Both the position numbers and the translations under genes were made by a program. A stretch of DNA of 64,000 nucleotides, taken from Phallusia mammillata. Lineage: Eukaryota; Chordata; Ascidiacea; Phlebobranchia; Ascidiidae. How positions within the stretch are numbered: position 1 is the first letter of the stretch; every line of letters begins with the position of its first letter. This document shows, one piece after another, positions 41,132-53,100 of the stretch. Location of the stretch: positions 170,526 through 234,525 of the forward strand of contig QLIY01000120.1 of NCBI GenBank assembly GCA_003260075.1. The letters run 5' to 3'. The notes under the pieces are model-generated. The model had not been told where the DNA came from. It searched no databases and saw only the letters and a list, made by a program, of their open reading frames with translations.

Positions 41132-41562
41132 AGTCGTTGTTACGCCACAATCGTCGGCAAAAGCGTCCCATGAGTGCACGTCTTATGTCCGTTGATTCGA
41201 CCCGAAGCAGTGCGCTCGATGTCTTCAAAGCCAGCTCTATAGCGTCGTGAGTGGCGACCGTGTTGTAAAGTTTTGATAGTTCCAAACAAACGATCACAGT
41301 GTTGAGTGCGTGGTGCGTTGGTTTTATTTTCTTCGTTTTTCTTTTACTTTTTTTTCTATCGTCCTCTCGCGAGCTTTTTAATCTTGCCCGACAACAATCA
41401 ATACTGCCGCAACCTGTCTGCGTGTAAGTGTGTCTGTAGCAGTGACGTAGACGTTATAATGACGTAACCATGACATACAAGCTCGGTTTGTGCTTTCGTC
41501 ACCGTTTAGTGTATGGCGTCGTGTCGGTCTGGCCACGAGTCGGCTTTTTTGTCGTTTTTCGC

Positions 41563-41564
<2 letters not shown>

Positions 41565-41646
<82 letters not shown>
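41565..41646. repeat. Pure G homopolymer, 82 bases
   Basis: This is an uninterrupted G-run about 430 bases downstream of the Rap1GAP stop codon. There is no duplication of the flanks (left TTTTTCGCTT, right TGAGATTCGC). Apparent poly-Gly and poly-Pro frames across it are artefacts of the run. Confidence 0.95.
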
Positions 41647-41647
<1 letters not shown>

Positions 41648-42076
41648 GAGATTCGCTGTAAACCTGACGTCACATGCTGTGCTCGCACTTTTTTCCCCGA
41701 ACCTTTTCACTCAATGTCGTTTTCAAAGTTTTTTTCGTATTTAACACGGCAGAAAATCTCTCTAAAAAGATCACTGGTCGAATTGTAAGTTAAATTAATC
41801 CTTTTGTTAAAGCGTCTGTTTTCCCACGTAGCTTTTTGTTGGGCACAAAGTTGAGTTGTCTGAGCTTAAAAAAACGTTGGCAATTTTGTTCCTTCAACCA
41901 TTTCAGCCCCGTTTCGTGTCTCCGCATGGTGGCGCAAGACAACCTTATGACGTCATCTGTGTAATCCAGTATTTTTCTATGGGTCTGTTTTAGATTTTAT
42001 CACTTCATAAGGCGTAAACATTGAAAGCCTAAAACTCCCTGTGTGGTGATTTATAAAAACTGTAGAGAGGATAGAG

Positions 42077-42624
42077 CAGCGGTTCCTAACCTTTTTGGTG
42101 TGGTTTTCCACTAAAGTCAATCACGAGCTTCGAATTTCCCCCTCTGTTATTGTTATAATAATGTTTTGTGCCCTACGTTAACAAAAAAATTTTTTTTTTA
42201 ATGGAAATAATTTTGTGAAGCGATTTGGTCTGGAACCCCAAAGGTATATACTTGAATCTTATTCAGTTAAAACAGTGTTTCTGTGAGTAATTAAAGTTTT
42301 TGGAATATTAAAGAGTTTCCTCTGCTTGCAATGGTGATTTATTGCATGACAATCAACAAAGGAAAGGCCTTTGTTCGCGCACAATAGCAAAGTCATTGAT
42401 ACCTTCAGACATGTCTGTGATGTAACAAACGGCCGAGGATTTTTATGCGTCTTGTAAAACTAGGTTAAAAATTAATGTAACATGTTGTTGCGGAAAAATT
42501 TTAGGAAAGTAACTTTCGACGATTAATTCAATGCCGGGTTCGACCCTCGGGCCCGAGTTTGGTTACCTGACTTACATAATTTCCCTCTAAAAACATTAAA
42601 TTTCCCACCGGTTAAGAACCACTG
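42077..42624. mobile_element. hAT-type MITE, 548 bp, between Rap1GAP and SURF6
   Basis: The left terminus is CAGCGGTTCCTAACC. The right terminus is GGTTAAGAACCACTG, inverted with two mismatches. The 8-bp target-site duplication GGATAGAG is perfect (42069-42076 and 42625-42632). No open frame resembles a transposase. Confidence 0.9.
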
Positions 42625-42987
42625 GGATAGAGAAATAGAGAGCCAGTTATACTGTTTTAAGTTTTACTTTGACTCAAGTACTGCATAATTGCTGTCCCTT
42701 TAATCCCAAGTCCAAACGATTAGAACCCGTTTATTTAAACAAAAAAACAGTTTTTAAAGTACTAATGGCGAGAAAGATAAATTAGCATCACATGGCCTTG
42801 TATAAATAAGAACAGTGTCAAAAGTGCATTAGCAGCAAAGCAGGAAATTTTTAACTCGTATTTGGAGCGACTCGCGACAGTCAGTCCACGACATGCGGAA
42901 GCGACAAACCATCGGAGCGTAACGAATGCTGAAACGTGAATCGACTAATATTGACATTTGTCAAAAAACTTGTTTGCTTGAAGAGTT

Positions 42988-43761
42988 ATGTCAGATTTAG
43001 CTCAGGACGCACAAAGTTTTCAACATTTCTTTCAAAATGTTGCCAGACTGGTTCCAATTGCTAGAAAACCGATTTTATTTAACGAAGAAACAAACGGAGA
43101 TGAAGGATTAGGTCCCGAATTGACACTAGACTCGAAATTGAAACGAAAAGACCCCAGCTCCAAAAAGAAAACATTAAAAGTATCACAGAAAAAGCATAAA
43201 GTTAACTTAATGCACAACAAGCATAAAAAAATCAGCCCTAACTTTATTCCTTTGCCAACAAAACCAAAAACGGAAACTTTAAAGGCAACCCAGCCTCTAA
43301 AACACAACGGTGAAGTAAATGGAATTGAAAAGGACGGAAAACTGGTTTTTAGCAAGTTTGATTTCGGCGTCAGTGACCAGCCCAAGGAAAAAAGGAAAAG
43401 GAAAGAAAAGAAGCGTAAGAAATTGGAGATATGCATTAAAAAGGCAACCACTGTGCAAGAAAAAATGGAAGAAATGAAACAAAATGATCCAGAAATGGCA
43501 GAGGAAATGGTTGAAAATGATTCATGGAAAAAAGCTGTTTCTAGAGCAAAAGGAGTCAAAGTAAAAGACAATGTACAATTGTTGAAAAAGTCGATTAAGA
43601 AAATGGATGAAAAGAAGAAAAAGAGTAAAAAACAATGGAAGGAAAGAACTGAAAAAGTACAAGAAAAGCAGAAAAGAAAACAAGACCGACGAATGCAAAA
43701 CATTAAAAAGAAAAATGTTTCTAAAGGCAAATTTAAACACAGGCGACCACAGGGTTTTTAA
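42988..43761 (+). CDS. SURF6: SURF6-type nucleolar ribosome-biogenesis protein
   Basis: This is a single-exon gene of 257 residues. SURF6 (Rrp14 in yeast) is a nucleolar matrix protein needed for rRNA processing and ribosomal subunit assembly. The family signature is the C-terminal domain: SWKKAVSRAKGVKVKDNVQ and LLKKSIKKMDEKKKKSK followed by KQWKERTEKVQEKQ (about residues 178-235). The rest is an extremely Lys/Arg-rich nuclear/nucleolar targeting sequence. It is shorter than human SURF6 (about 361 residues); the loss is in the N-terminal and linker part. The N-terminus (SDLAQDAQSFQHFF) is a plausible true start because stops in frame lie close upstream. The long open frame on the opposite strand is a shadow of the Lys-rich composition. 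Confidence 0.9.
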   Translation: MSDLAQDAQSFQHFFQNVARLVPIARKPILFNEETNGDEGLGPELTLDSKLKRKDPSSKKKTLKVSQKKHKVNLMHNKHKKISPNFIPLPTKPKTETLKATQPLKHNGEVNGIEKDGKLVFSKFDFGVSDQPKEKRKRKEKKRKKLEICIKKATTVQEKMEEMKQNDPEMAEEMVENDSWKKAVSRAKGVKVKDNVQLLKKSIKKMDEKKKKSKKQWKERTEKVQEKQKRKQDRRMQNIKKKNVSKGKFKHRRPQGF

Positions 43762-44196
43762 ATGTCACTTAAAAAGTCGTAATCATGTTCTTGGGGGACT
43801 TATGTTTTTTACCATTTTCATTTTTTAACATGCTGCAGATAACAAAATGGATTTATATCTCTGCATAGCAAATTGGCCAAATATGGGCATGTTTTTTAAC
43901 ATATTTCACTTTTATACTGTCTAGACCCCTTTTCTTTTAAGATAAAACTGGAAAGTGTATTGTCTTTATTTAGTTAAATTAAATGCAAATTTTAACATGT
44001 TTTTATTATATCTTTGTAACCCTGGTACTTGTTTCATAACAAACACTGCTTTACTGTTTCGCTGCCAACGTTTTTTTGGAACTCACTCTTTCCCTGCCAT
44101 GTTTCTTCTTAGCAAATGACATTTTGGAAATCTTTTTCAGCACAGAGGTACTGCAACAAGATTAGGGGCAGTTGAAACTTTATAAATTCTAAGATC
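43762..44196. other. SURF6-PEX5 intergenic gap with a 5' acceptor site
   Basis: The gap is 435 bases on the same strand. ATCTTTTTCAG ends at 44140 and leaves a 56-base leader before the PEX5 ATG. It could be a cis acceptor from an upstream non-coding exon or a spliced-leader trans-splice site, which tunicates use. No AATAAA was found just after SURF6. Confidence 0.45.
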
Positions 44197-47100
44197 ATGT
44201 CAGCCATGAAAGATTTAGTGGCAGGCGAGTGTGGGACTTCAAATCCACTGGTACGAGCAACACAACACTTCACAAGGGATCAGGCTTTCCGAGACCAAGG
44301 CTTGAGAAGAACAGGTAATAAGTTTGTGACATGTCAAAAACAGGAGAAACAAAAAGCGGTGGATGACTTTAAACTTGTTAAAGTTTTCAGTCTGGTTGTT
44401 TATTGTGTCTTTTTTCAATTTTTGTGATATGTTGAAAAAGATGTTGCAATGGCATTGTGGAGTATTTTTTTTGTTTACACAAAAAGAGCCTTTTATTTTT
44501 GTCTTTATGTATTCCAATTTAAACTGGTAAGTTATGTGTTCATACACATAAGGTTCACTATTTAGATCTGTTTTCTTTTTTGTATTGGTTGATTGATGCA
44601 TGCTTTAAATGTAAAACATCAAAGGCTACAGGCCAACTAGAACACATCTTGTATGTTTTCTATTAGCTCTGACCAACTTCTGTTTAAATGATTTTTTTCT
44701 TTGACGTTAAAATGTTTCACACATAGAACTTTTTTTACAGCTGTCAGACATGGAGAACAAAATCTCGTTGATGAATTCCTTATGGAGCAGCAGTCACGAA
44801 TGCCTGCTATTCCACAGACGTTTCGCATGGATGCGTTGCTTAGAGAAGCTCAAAAGATAGATCGTCAAATTGTTCCAAATGGTTTGTACATTGATGAATT
44901 CAGTTAAGGACAATTTCATTATCCCAGGCTTTTTTTTCACTTTTAAGCAAAATATGCAAACAACTTGAAGACTTTCTTCACAAATTATAGATCATAGTTT
45001 TGGATTTTTATACACAGCTAAAAGTATCTGTATAAATTGAAGCAAATTTTGGCATCTATATTGTTTAGTAGCCAAAATATACGTTTGCCCATCTTTGCAT
45101 CTAACTTGAAGAACAAAGGCTTTTGCATCTGCATCGTTAATTCGCAAAAGAATTCATACCTTTTTATAGGAAACAGTAAAACTATTAATTAGGGACATAA
45201 TGCAAAAAACTATTACTGATTTGTCCCAAACTTTTAGGGGCTCACCGTAACATGGCTATGGCTGAGCGTTGGTCAAATGAATTCTCCCAAGCTGAAGTTG
45301 CTCATTCCAGTTCCCAACATGTCATCCGTCCACTGGATGTGGCGTGGGCGCAGGAATTTCATCATAAGGGTCAGTAAGCTCTGTTGTGTTACACATTACT
45401 AAGGTTTATGGTCATGTAAAATTTGTTTGTACATTTTTCACCAATGTTTTAACTTATTTAGTGTGAATCATTCTTTATAATGGTAAAATGTTGTGTAACC
45501 CAAAAGAAAGGATTGTATTTGAAATGGATAAATTATTTGGCATGTTGATCCGTTTTGCTTAATTATATCGATTTTTTGCAGATAGTGTAATGACAGGAGA
45601 AAGTCTAACCAATGAGTTTTTAGTGGAAAGATCTGAAGCGGCATTGGAACAAACTTGGTAAGGATAATTTTTATGATTTAACTTTCGATGGGTTTACCAC
45701 TGAGCGTGTGTAGCTCAGTTGGTAGAACATGAGGCACTGAAAGACTGCTGTTGTGGGTTCGAATCCCACCACAGGCTAGTTTTTCTTGCCTCTCCTTTCT
45801 TGATAGCAGGGGTGGGGAACCTACTTAGTACTGCGGGCCGCATGAATTGCACAACATTTTCGGGTCAAATATGGAAAATGTCTTTTCAAGTAAATATTTG
45901 TACATAAACATTTTATTGTTGTTGTTTTTTGATGCTATGTTTTATTCTGTACTTTAACAAAATTGTGACGCGGGCCACATTATAAAGGCAAGCAGGCCGC
46001 AGGTTCCCCATTCCCTGCTTTAGGAATGCTTGGAAGACCGAATTTGTTTAATGTAATGCCTTCAAAGGGCCTGGTGTACTGTGGTTACCAACATAAAGTT
46101 GTCTCTTGAAAGTACATACAACAAACATTACACTTGTTCAGGGAGCAAGAAATAAAAGAATCAGCAACAGGAGAAGACACAGAATTAATGAAAGCAGCAG
46201 CGGACATGGTAAGGACTGCTTCAAAAGATCCGAAACTAGCCAGCACCAATTTCATGAAATATGTCTCAAATCTTGCTACCGACCCTAACGCCACATCGCA
46301 ATTATGGACAAATGAGTTTTTACAAGTGAGAAACACAATGATGATGTTAATTCTAGAATTTGTGGCTTTGGTGGCTGGTATGTTTGGTGCCTGTTGTTTT
46401 TTTGTAAACTCTGCTTTAATTTGCTACGTGACATGGTCTAGAACAGGGGCGTGCAACATGCGGCCCGCGGGCCAGTGTCCAGCCCGCGGCACCTATTTTC
46501 GTGGCCGGCGAAGACTTCAAAGTACTCTATTAAATATGAATACTTTTACTGTTAAAGCATGGAATGTTGCTATTTGTACACCATCACTGGTATTTTTGAC
46601 TTTATAAAACGTCACACTGTGATAAGGTTTTATCCACTGTGACGACATATTCCCATTGTTGCATCATAGTGTGCGTTATGACAGAACTGACTTTCTAGCA
46701 ATGATTTAGTAACATGATTTATAGGTGCAGTAAATATATTGACATTTATTCTACGAAAAGGTTAGCAGATATTCCATTGATTAAAAAGTACTCAACGCGT
46801 AACTTACTTATGTGCGCTTTGCTACTAAATAACCTGTTGAAAAAGATATGTGTTGCTTTATTGTCTGGCCCCCAGCATCATTTTAACTGTAAGTTGTGGC
46901 CCACTGCGATAAACAGTTGCACGCCCCTGGTCTAGAATAACAACAAAACTCAAAACAAAAATTGTACACCTTCTATGGCAACTGCATGATTTTTATAAAA
47001 AAAACTGCACTAATTTTCACTTTTAAGTACAATCAGTACTTTACAATGTCCCATCATTGTCCCAGAGACCTCACTATTTTATGTTAAACACTGTGCACAT

Positions 47101-50100
47101 GGGCAAAATTTACAAACCAATATGTAATGAAAAGCAAATGTTTAGTGCTAAAATATTCAACATTTTCGAACAGAGCAAAGATTATGACAAAAGACATTGC
47201 AGTTAAAAAGCAATTGGTTTACAACAAACCCATAAACTTTAACAGCAATGAACAACCATTTGGAATGTACTTGTTAGGGATAATTGTCACACTAGCCCAG
47301 AATTGAATGGTTTGACTGACAAACCTATAAGCAAATATTTGAAAAGTGATTTGCTCTAAATTTCTTTAGCTGCTTTTTTGGCACACAAAATGCATGGCAA
47401 TTTTCAATTGAATCGGCTGGTATGTTTCAAAATTAGCAACTGGAACTGAATCTCTTTTTAATTGTTATTTTATTACATACCGAATTTAAAAATGTAGTAA
47501 AGGGTAATTGCAGAGTAACTTTTGAGAAAACAACGAGTTCGTATTAACCTGTGCATGATGAAAATAACAGCCCGAGTAGACGTAAAAAGCGACATGCTTT
47601 ATTTTTCAAATACTTCAGCAAATGGTCATGTCATCAGTGATATATAGGCCACATCAATTACACACATTTAAATCCACTTGAGTCACAGGAAAGAAAGATG
47701 AGTATTTACCAAAATGTTTACAAAATAAACCTTTTTAGGTCTTTTTGAGCCCTTATTTTTAATGCTAAACTTATGAATAGATCTGTATATAATTATAGTG
47801 TTGCAAGGCACATATTGTTTCACTCCAAAGACCTGGTCATGTGTTTTTTGTATCGATTGTTCAATGTACTGTTCAGACCAACCAGAAACCAGAGGGTGGT
47901 TTGGATTGGGTGGAAGAATATCAGAAGCTAAATCCCAACCATGAAAGATGGGCTGATGAATTTGGTGCAAAGACTGAACAAACTGAAATAACCCCGGTAA
48001 AATAATAGCATGTTAAATTTTTATCGTATGCATGTGTTGATTTGCCTATTATTGGAATGGTTGAACATTGCCAGTTGTTATACCTTTGAATGTTCAATGT
48101 GGAAATTGTAGAAGGCCCTGCTGAACTAAAATTATTTTCAATATTTCTGTTTGCATAACTTTACCAGGGTAAAAAATAAACTCGTTTATATGTATATAAT
48201 ATACCTAGGTTGTCTAAGTTTTACATTTTAAAGTTGTGTTCCAAAGTGTGTGTCCACCACATCGTAATGTGTCAGCAAAATTTTCTTGTCTTTTTATGAA
48301 AACTTTTCTGAGAAACATTCTTGCTCCATCTCTTGACCAACAGTTTTTATGAAAAACGTTTGTGGTTATGAGTGTTCACAGTAATATTGGTGAAAAGCTT
48401 GTGATTCTCTTCAGTAATTGTTAGTACTTTGAACTGTAAAATAACCTTGCTGTATCTGGTTTCCATTATGTTCATAAGCATTTAAAGCAATCACTTCCAA
48501 ATCTTTATTTTTATTCTCAGCGCTTGATTTCATTGACAAATTTATTTCTGCAGGAAAACCAGGAATTTTGGGACAACCTTCAAGAACAGTGGGCAGAATC
48601 AATGAAACCAACAGAACAAGACTGGTTGGATGATTATGCAGCAGAATCAAAGGTAAAACTTTAACAGCATAAAGGTTACAACGAATTTTATACTTCCAAC
48701 CTAATTCATTTATACATTTTTTCTAAGATATATGAGTTTAGCAATGAGAACCCATTCAAAGATCTTCCCGACCCCTACAATGAAGGCCTCAAGAGACTGA
48801 GGCTTGGGGATCTCCCTAATGCGGTACTGTTGTTTGAGGCTGCAGTACAAGCTAATGCTGACCATGTGCAGGTATGCGTTTTAATGCTGGTTTCTTTTTT
48901 ATTGTAAGCAGCTGAATTTAGAAATATAATTTAGTGCAATGCTTTAATATAGGAAACTATTGTTTAAAGTCTCCAGTGTTTGTAATATATGAATAGATTA
49001 TGTTAAAATTGTTAGTTAGCACAAATTGTGATGATAAACTGGGAAATGTTTTTTCATTTGAGTATTTTTAAGAGTTGCCAATAATGTACTAGTGACCACT
49101 AACTAACCTTTGCCATAGTCATTTAAGGGTACATGGTAAAGTAGGTATAACACTAGACACATTTATTTGCGAATGTAAATACACATTCTGTTGGTGCCTT
49201 GTAACAAACAAACTTCAAACACACAATTTTCACAGGCCTAATAGGTTTTGTACACAAAATAAGCATGTCATAGGTCTTTTACCTCAATGCCGATTGTTTG
49301 TTTCTTATTGGCTGTGCTTAGCCATTGCTATCAGTTTTATATTTGTTATTTCAGGCTTGGCAGTATTTAGGAACTACACAAGCTCAAAATGAACAGGAGC
49401 AAGCTGCAATAAGGGCATTAAACAGGTTCGATTTGCTAACCTTGTAAAAAAATCATTTTAAAATTTTTAATCTATGTTTGTCTTTTGCACTGTATTCATG
49501 TTAATCATTGTCATTTTATTTTTTACAATGTTGCATTTAGGGGTGTGTAACCGATTCTGTGATGCTAAGATAACTAAAAACTATTTTATACAATACACAT
49601 TCACACGATATGGGCTATTTATATAAATACCAGATTATTGCACAATTCAGTTAATTGCATAGGGCAAGAGTGGGCAAAATGATCTTTAATACTACATTAT
49701 TTGAAGCCTCGGTGACTGCCACAAAATCCTTCTGGTTTTTAACCTTGTTATAGTCACATATAAATGAAACTTGAAACATTAAGTGACAACTCTCCAACTC
49801 TATGGAATATTATTCAGTTAGAAAGGCCCTAAAAACATATCAGAAAGCCTGGTTTGCCAACTTTTGGCACAAGAATTTAAAATAAAAAAATACATTTAAT
49901 TCTTTATGCCTATTTTCTGGTTTTGATCAACTGGAATCATTCGTATTAACTTTTTTAGATGTTTGGCATTGGAACCACAGAATTTAACAGCACTTATGGC
50001 ACTGGCTGTGAGTGAAACAAATGAATCCATGCAGAGTGAAGCATGTGGAACTTTACAAAGGTGGATTGCAGCACATCCAAAGTAAGAGGAATGTAAAAAA

Positions 50101-53100
50101 TATTTGAACAAGCTATTTGGGCGGGAACTTGGCCGAATGGCCTGGCGCGCCTGACCCATATACAAAACCTGATCGGGTTTTGTCCCCGGGAGTATCCTGG
50201 GTTTGAATCCCGTGAACGACAAAGGGCAATTTTCAGTTCTCGGACTGCCGCCTGATTGTCGAAAAATACAATAAAAAAAACAAAAAAAACAAGCTATTTA
50301 AACAAGTTCGGTCACACTACTATTTGACAGATATTGAAAAAGGCCAATTTAATAGACTAATAAAGCTATGCCTTAAATTAGAACACTATACACGGATCTG
50401 TTTATAGATCTCCTGTTTATGATGGCATTAGCATTTGCTGAAACATTTGAATAACAAAGCAAGTCACTTTTTCCGCTATTTGGGCTGTTATATTCATCTT
50501 TGAATTTAAATTGCTGTCAATTTTCAATAAAGTTCTCAAACACAAAGTAGATATCACTGTTACAGTAAGTTTACATCACATAAGTAACATTTAGGTTTGT
50601 AAAACTACTTGAAATAATCATTAAGCCAAGCATGCAAATATTTACATTGCTGATGAAGTAATTTTATAGAAATACTTAAAGACTGGCATTATATAATACT
50701 TTTCATGGGCTTGACATATTATGATATATTTATCAATGTGTTGTGATTACTGATCTGTTTAAACTCTTGATGACTGGTCCTTGTAATAGACATCTGATTA
50801 TCATCTTAGCTAAAGTAATAAAAAAGTTTAAACCATTGACTTTTTTTATGTGTTTAGCATCAGACATAAGATGTGTTTAAGTATTAAATGCAATTTGATT
50901 GTGCCACATACTATTGTATATTTTTATGCACAATCAAAATCTTTGCTTCAAATTGTGTTGTTTTGTTTCAGATATAAAGATTTAGTTAATATAGTTCCAA
51001 AATCACATCCCGGTGCTTCAGCTGAACCTGGATACTGGGGAGGAATTTCAAACAGGTAAGAAAATGTTCTCTCTTAAAAAGTTTAGAATTCAACAACGTT
51101 GCAAGATGAATCTACTTAACTGCAATGGATCACTATTATAAAATGTTAAAAACAATAAAACATAATGTAATCAAAAGCACAACTGCCAGAGTACTTGCGT
51201 ATATAGATTATAGAATACATCATACAGACGTTTTAACAATCGCTGTTGTCATCATCAGTGCGAATGGTCTGTATAGTATTCCTAAATAATAACACATTCC
51301 TGCAAGTGATCATTTTGAACACAAAGTGTACAAAAAACTTGTACTTTGCTGTTGCAGTGAAAAGTTTCTCCACACGAAAGATCTTTATGTCGAAGCCGCC
51401 CGTCTTGCACCAACAGACCCTGACCCTGATGTTCAGTGTGGTCTCGGTGTGCTTTTCAACTTGGCCAGTGACTATGATAAAGCCGTTGATTGTTTCAGGG
51501 TAAGAATTGTAAACATCAAAAACTTGAAATCAAAGCGAACAATAGACAGTTTTATACAAGAAACCTCTGGTAAAATGAATTCGATTAATTTCGGATCTTT
51601 GCCTATTTCGGTCCATTTTTTTGGTTCAAGCGGGTTCGGTTTACTGTATTTTTAATTTTTTTCATTATAACCGAAGTGTAAAATCAGCCAGCCGTTTTTT
51701 GAAAATAGGGTTAAGTTTGTGAAAACATCAAACTATTTGTCCTTTTAATATACCTTTCGTTTTACAGCATCATCAGGGAACTATTCTCACATAGAACCAC
51801 TGTGTGTTTATTTAGTGGTGTCTTATTTTCTATTATAACCATACTTCAGTTAGAGTTGAATTTCAAGTGATTAAGATAAATATGGATTATGTTAAGTCAA
51901 GGTAAAAAAAAACAGCATACTATTGAACCTTGTAACTTTTGTAAACCTAAAACGCCAAAAGAACACGAAATACAGCTAAATCTAATATTCTAGCAAACAT
52001 ATATGTTCAAAACACTGTTGAAAACCATTGGAATTCACTTTTATTTGTATAATTATTGGAATTTGCACAGGCGGCAATAGCTGTTCGACCCGATGATGCC
52101 CTCTTGTGGAATAAGTTGGGAGCAACTTTGGCAAATGGGCAAAAATCGGAACAGGTTCGTGTAATACGTGCTATACTTGTAAATTCTCATGTATGACCAG
52201 GGTTGACATCGACATGGACGCCAAAATAAGGACAACCGAAAAATTGAATTTTTTACGGAGCGAAACAAACGTTTTCGAACAAATTTTTGCATTAATACGA
52301 GATATGACATATCACCAGCCAAAAGTTTTGCCAGAAACAATCTGTTCCAACAATTCCTTGTTCGTAGAAAATACTTAGTGCATCTCACGACAACTCATGT
52401 CTAGGTTTACTTTTACTTGTAGCAGGGATTTGACTTGTAATTGTTAAAAATAAGACAAAACAAGGACGTAAGTCAAAAAGAAGGACATTTCTTAGAAATA
52501 AGGATAACCTATTTTACTGAGACATTGTCCTTCAAAATAAGCACTGATCTTATTTTTGGACGGTATGGCAACCCTGTTAATGACACTTCATTGACCTTTG
52601 TACACCGTAACCTTATGACCTCGCCACTTAACCCCAGGCATGCAATTTTGAATAGTTTTTGTGTCCACTTGTTTCAATTTAACAACGAAAACAATTGTTT
52701 CTATAAATGTTGAAACAAAAACCTTAAACAAGCATAAGCATCCTCTGCAATAGACTGGTAAACCTATTATGAATTTTATGCCATTGGGTCATATTTGCAC
52801 ATCAAAAGGTGCGTTTTGTAAGATCCATGCAATCTAACAAGCAAATAACTTTGACCAAGTACATCCCAGAAAGATATATAATAGAAGTTACAAAGTTTAG
52901 ATTTTTTTATGCGAAGAGAATAGTTTTATCTGAAACAGTGCAAAGTTCGCAAAGGAAGTTGACTGCCAAAACACTTTCATCGATAATTTGAAAGATCTTT
53001 CAAGTCCGTGTATAGTGTTCCTAAGAAAATTGACCAAAATTATGGACAAAACCAAAAAACTCGGTTACAGTCCTGTTTAAAGTATTTTTTATGTGCCTTA

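Larger units (their letters stand above)
41132..42987. other. Rap1GAP 3' region and SURF6 upstream region
   Basis: No further coding sequence was seen. The interval contains the 82-G run, TGACGTCA at 41665 and 41948, and the hAT element at 42077-42624. I found no canonical AATAAA close to the Rap1GAP stop. Confidence 0.5.
44741..48652 (+). other. PEX5: PEX5 pentapeptide (WxxxF/Y-like) region
   Basis: In-frame motifs are LVDEF (residues 48-52), WSNEF (98-102), WAQEF (123-127), LTNEF (139-143), WTNEF (211-215), WVEEY (228-232), WADEF (242-246) and WLDDY (281-285). Such motifs bind the PEX14 N-terminal domain. LVDEF has Leu in place of Trp, as the first PEX5 motif does in vertebrates. Confidence 0.85.

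Noticed and set aside
43032-43730. Long minus-strand open frame of 232 codons, Phe/Ser/Leu-rich
   Set aside because: It is the antisense of the Lys-rich SURF6 coding exon; Phe/Leu bias is the mirror of AAA/AAG codons.
52193-52713. Short open frames near 52.2-52.7 kb
   Set aside because: They lie within or beside the hAT element at 52198-52576 in a PEX5 intron and have no coding signature.
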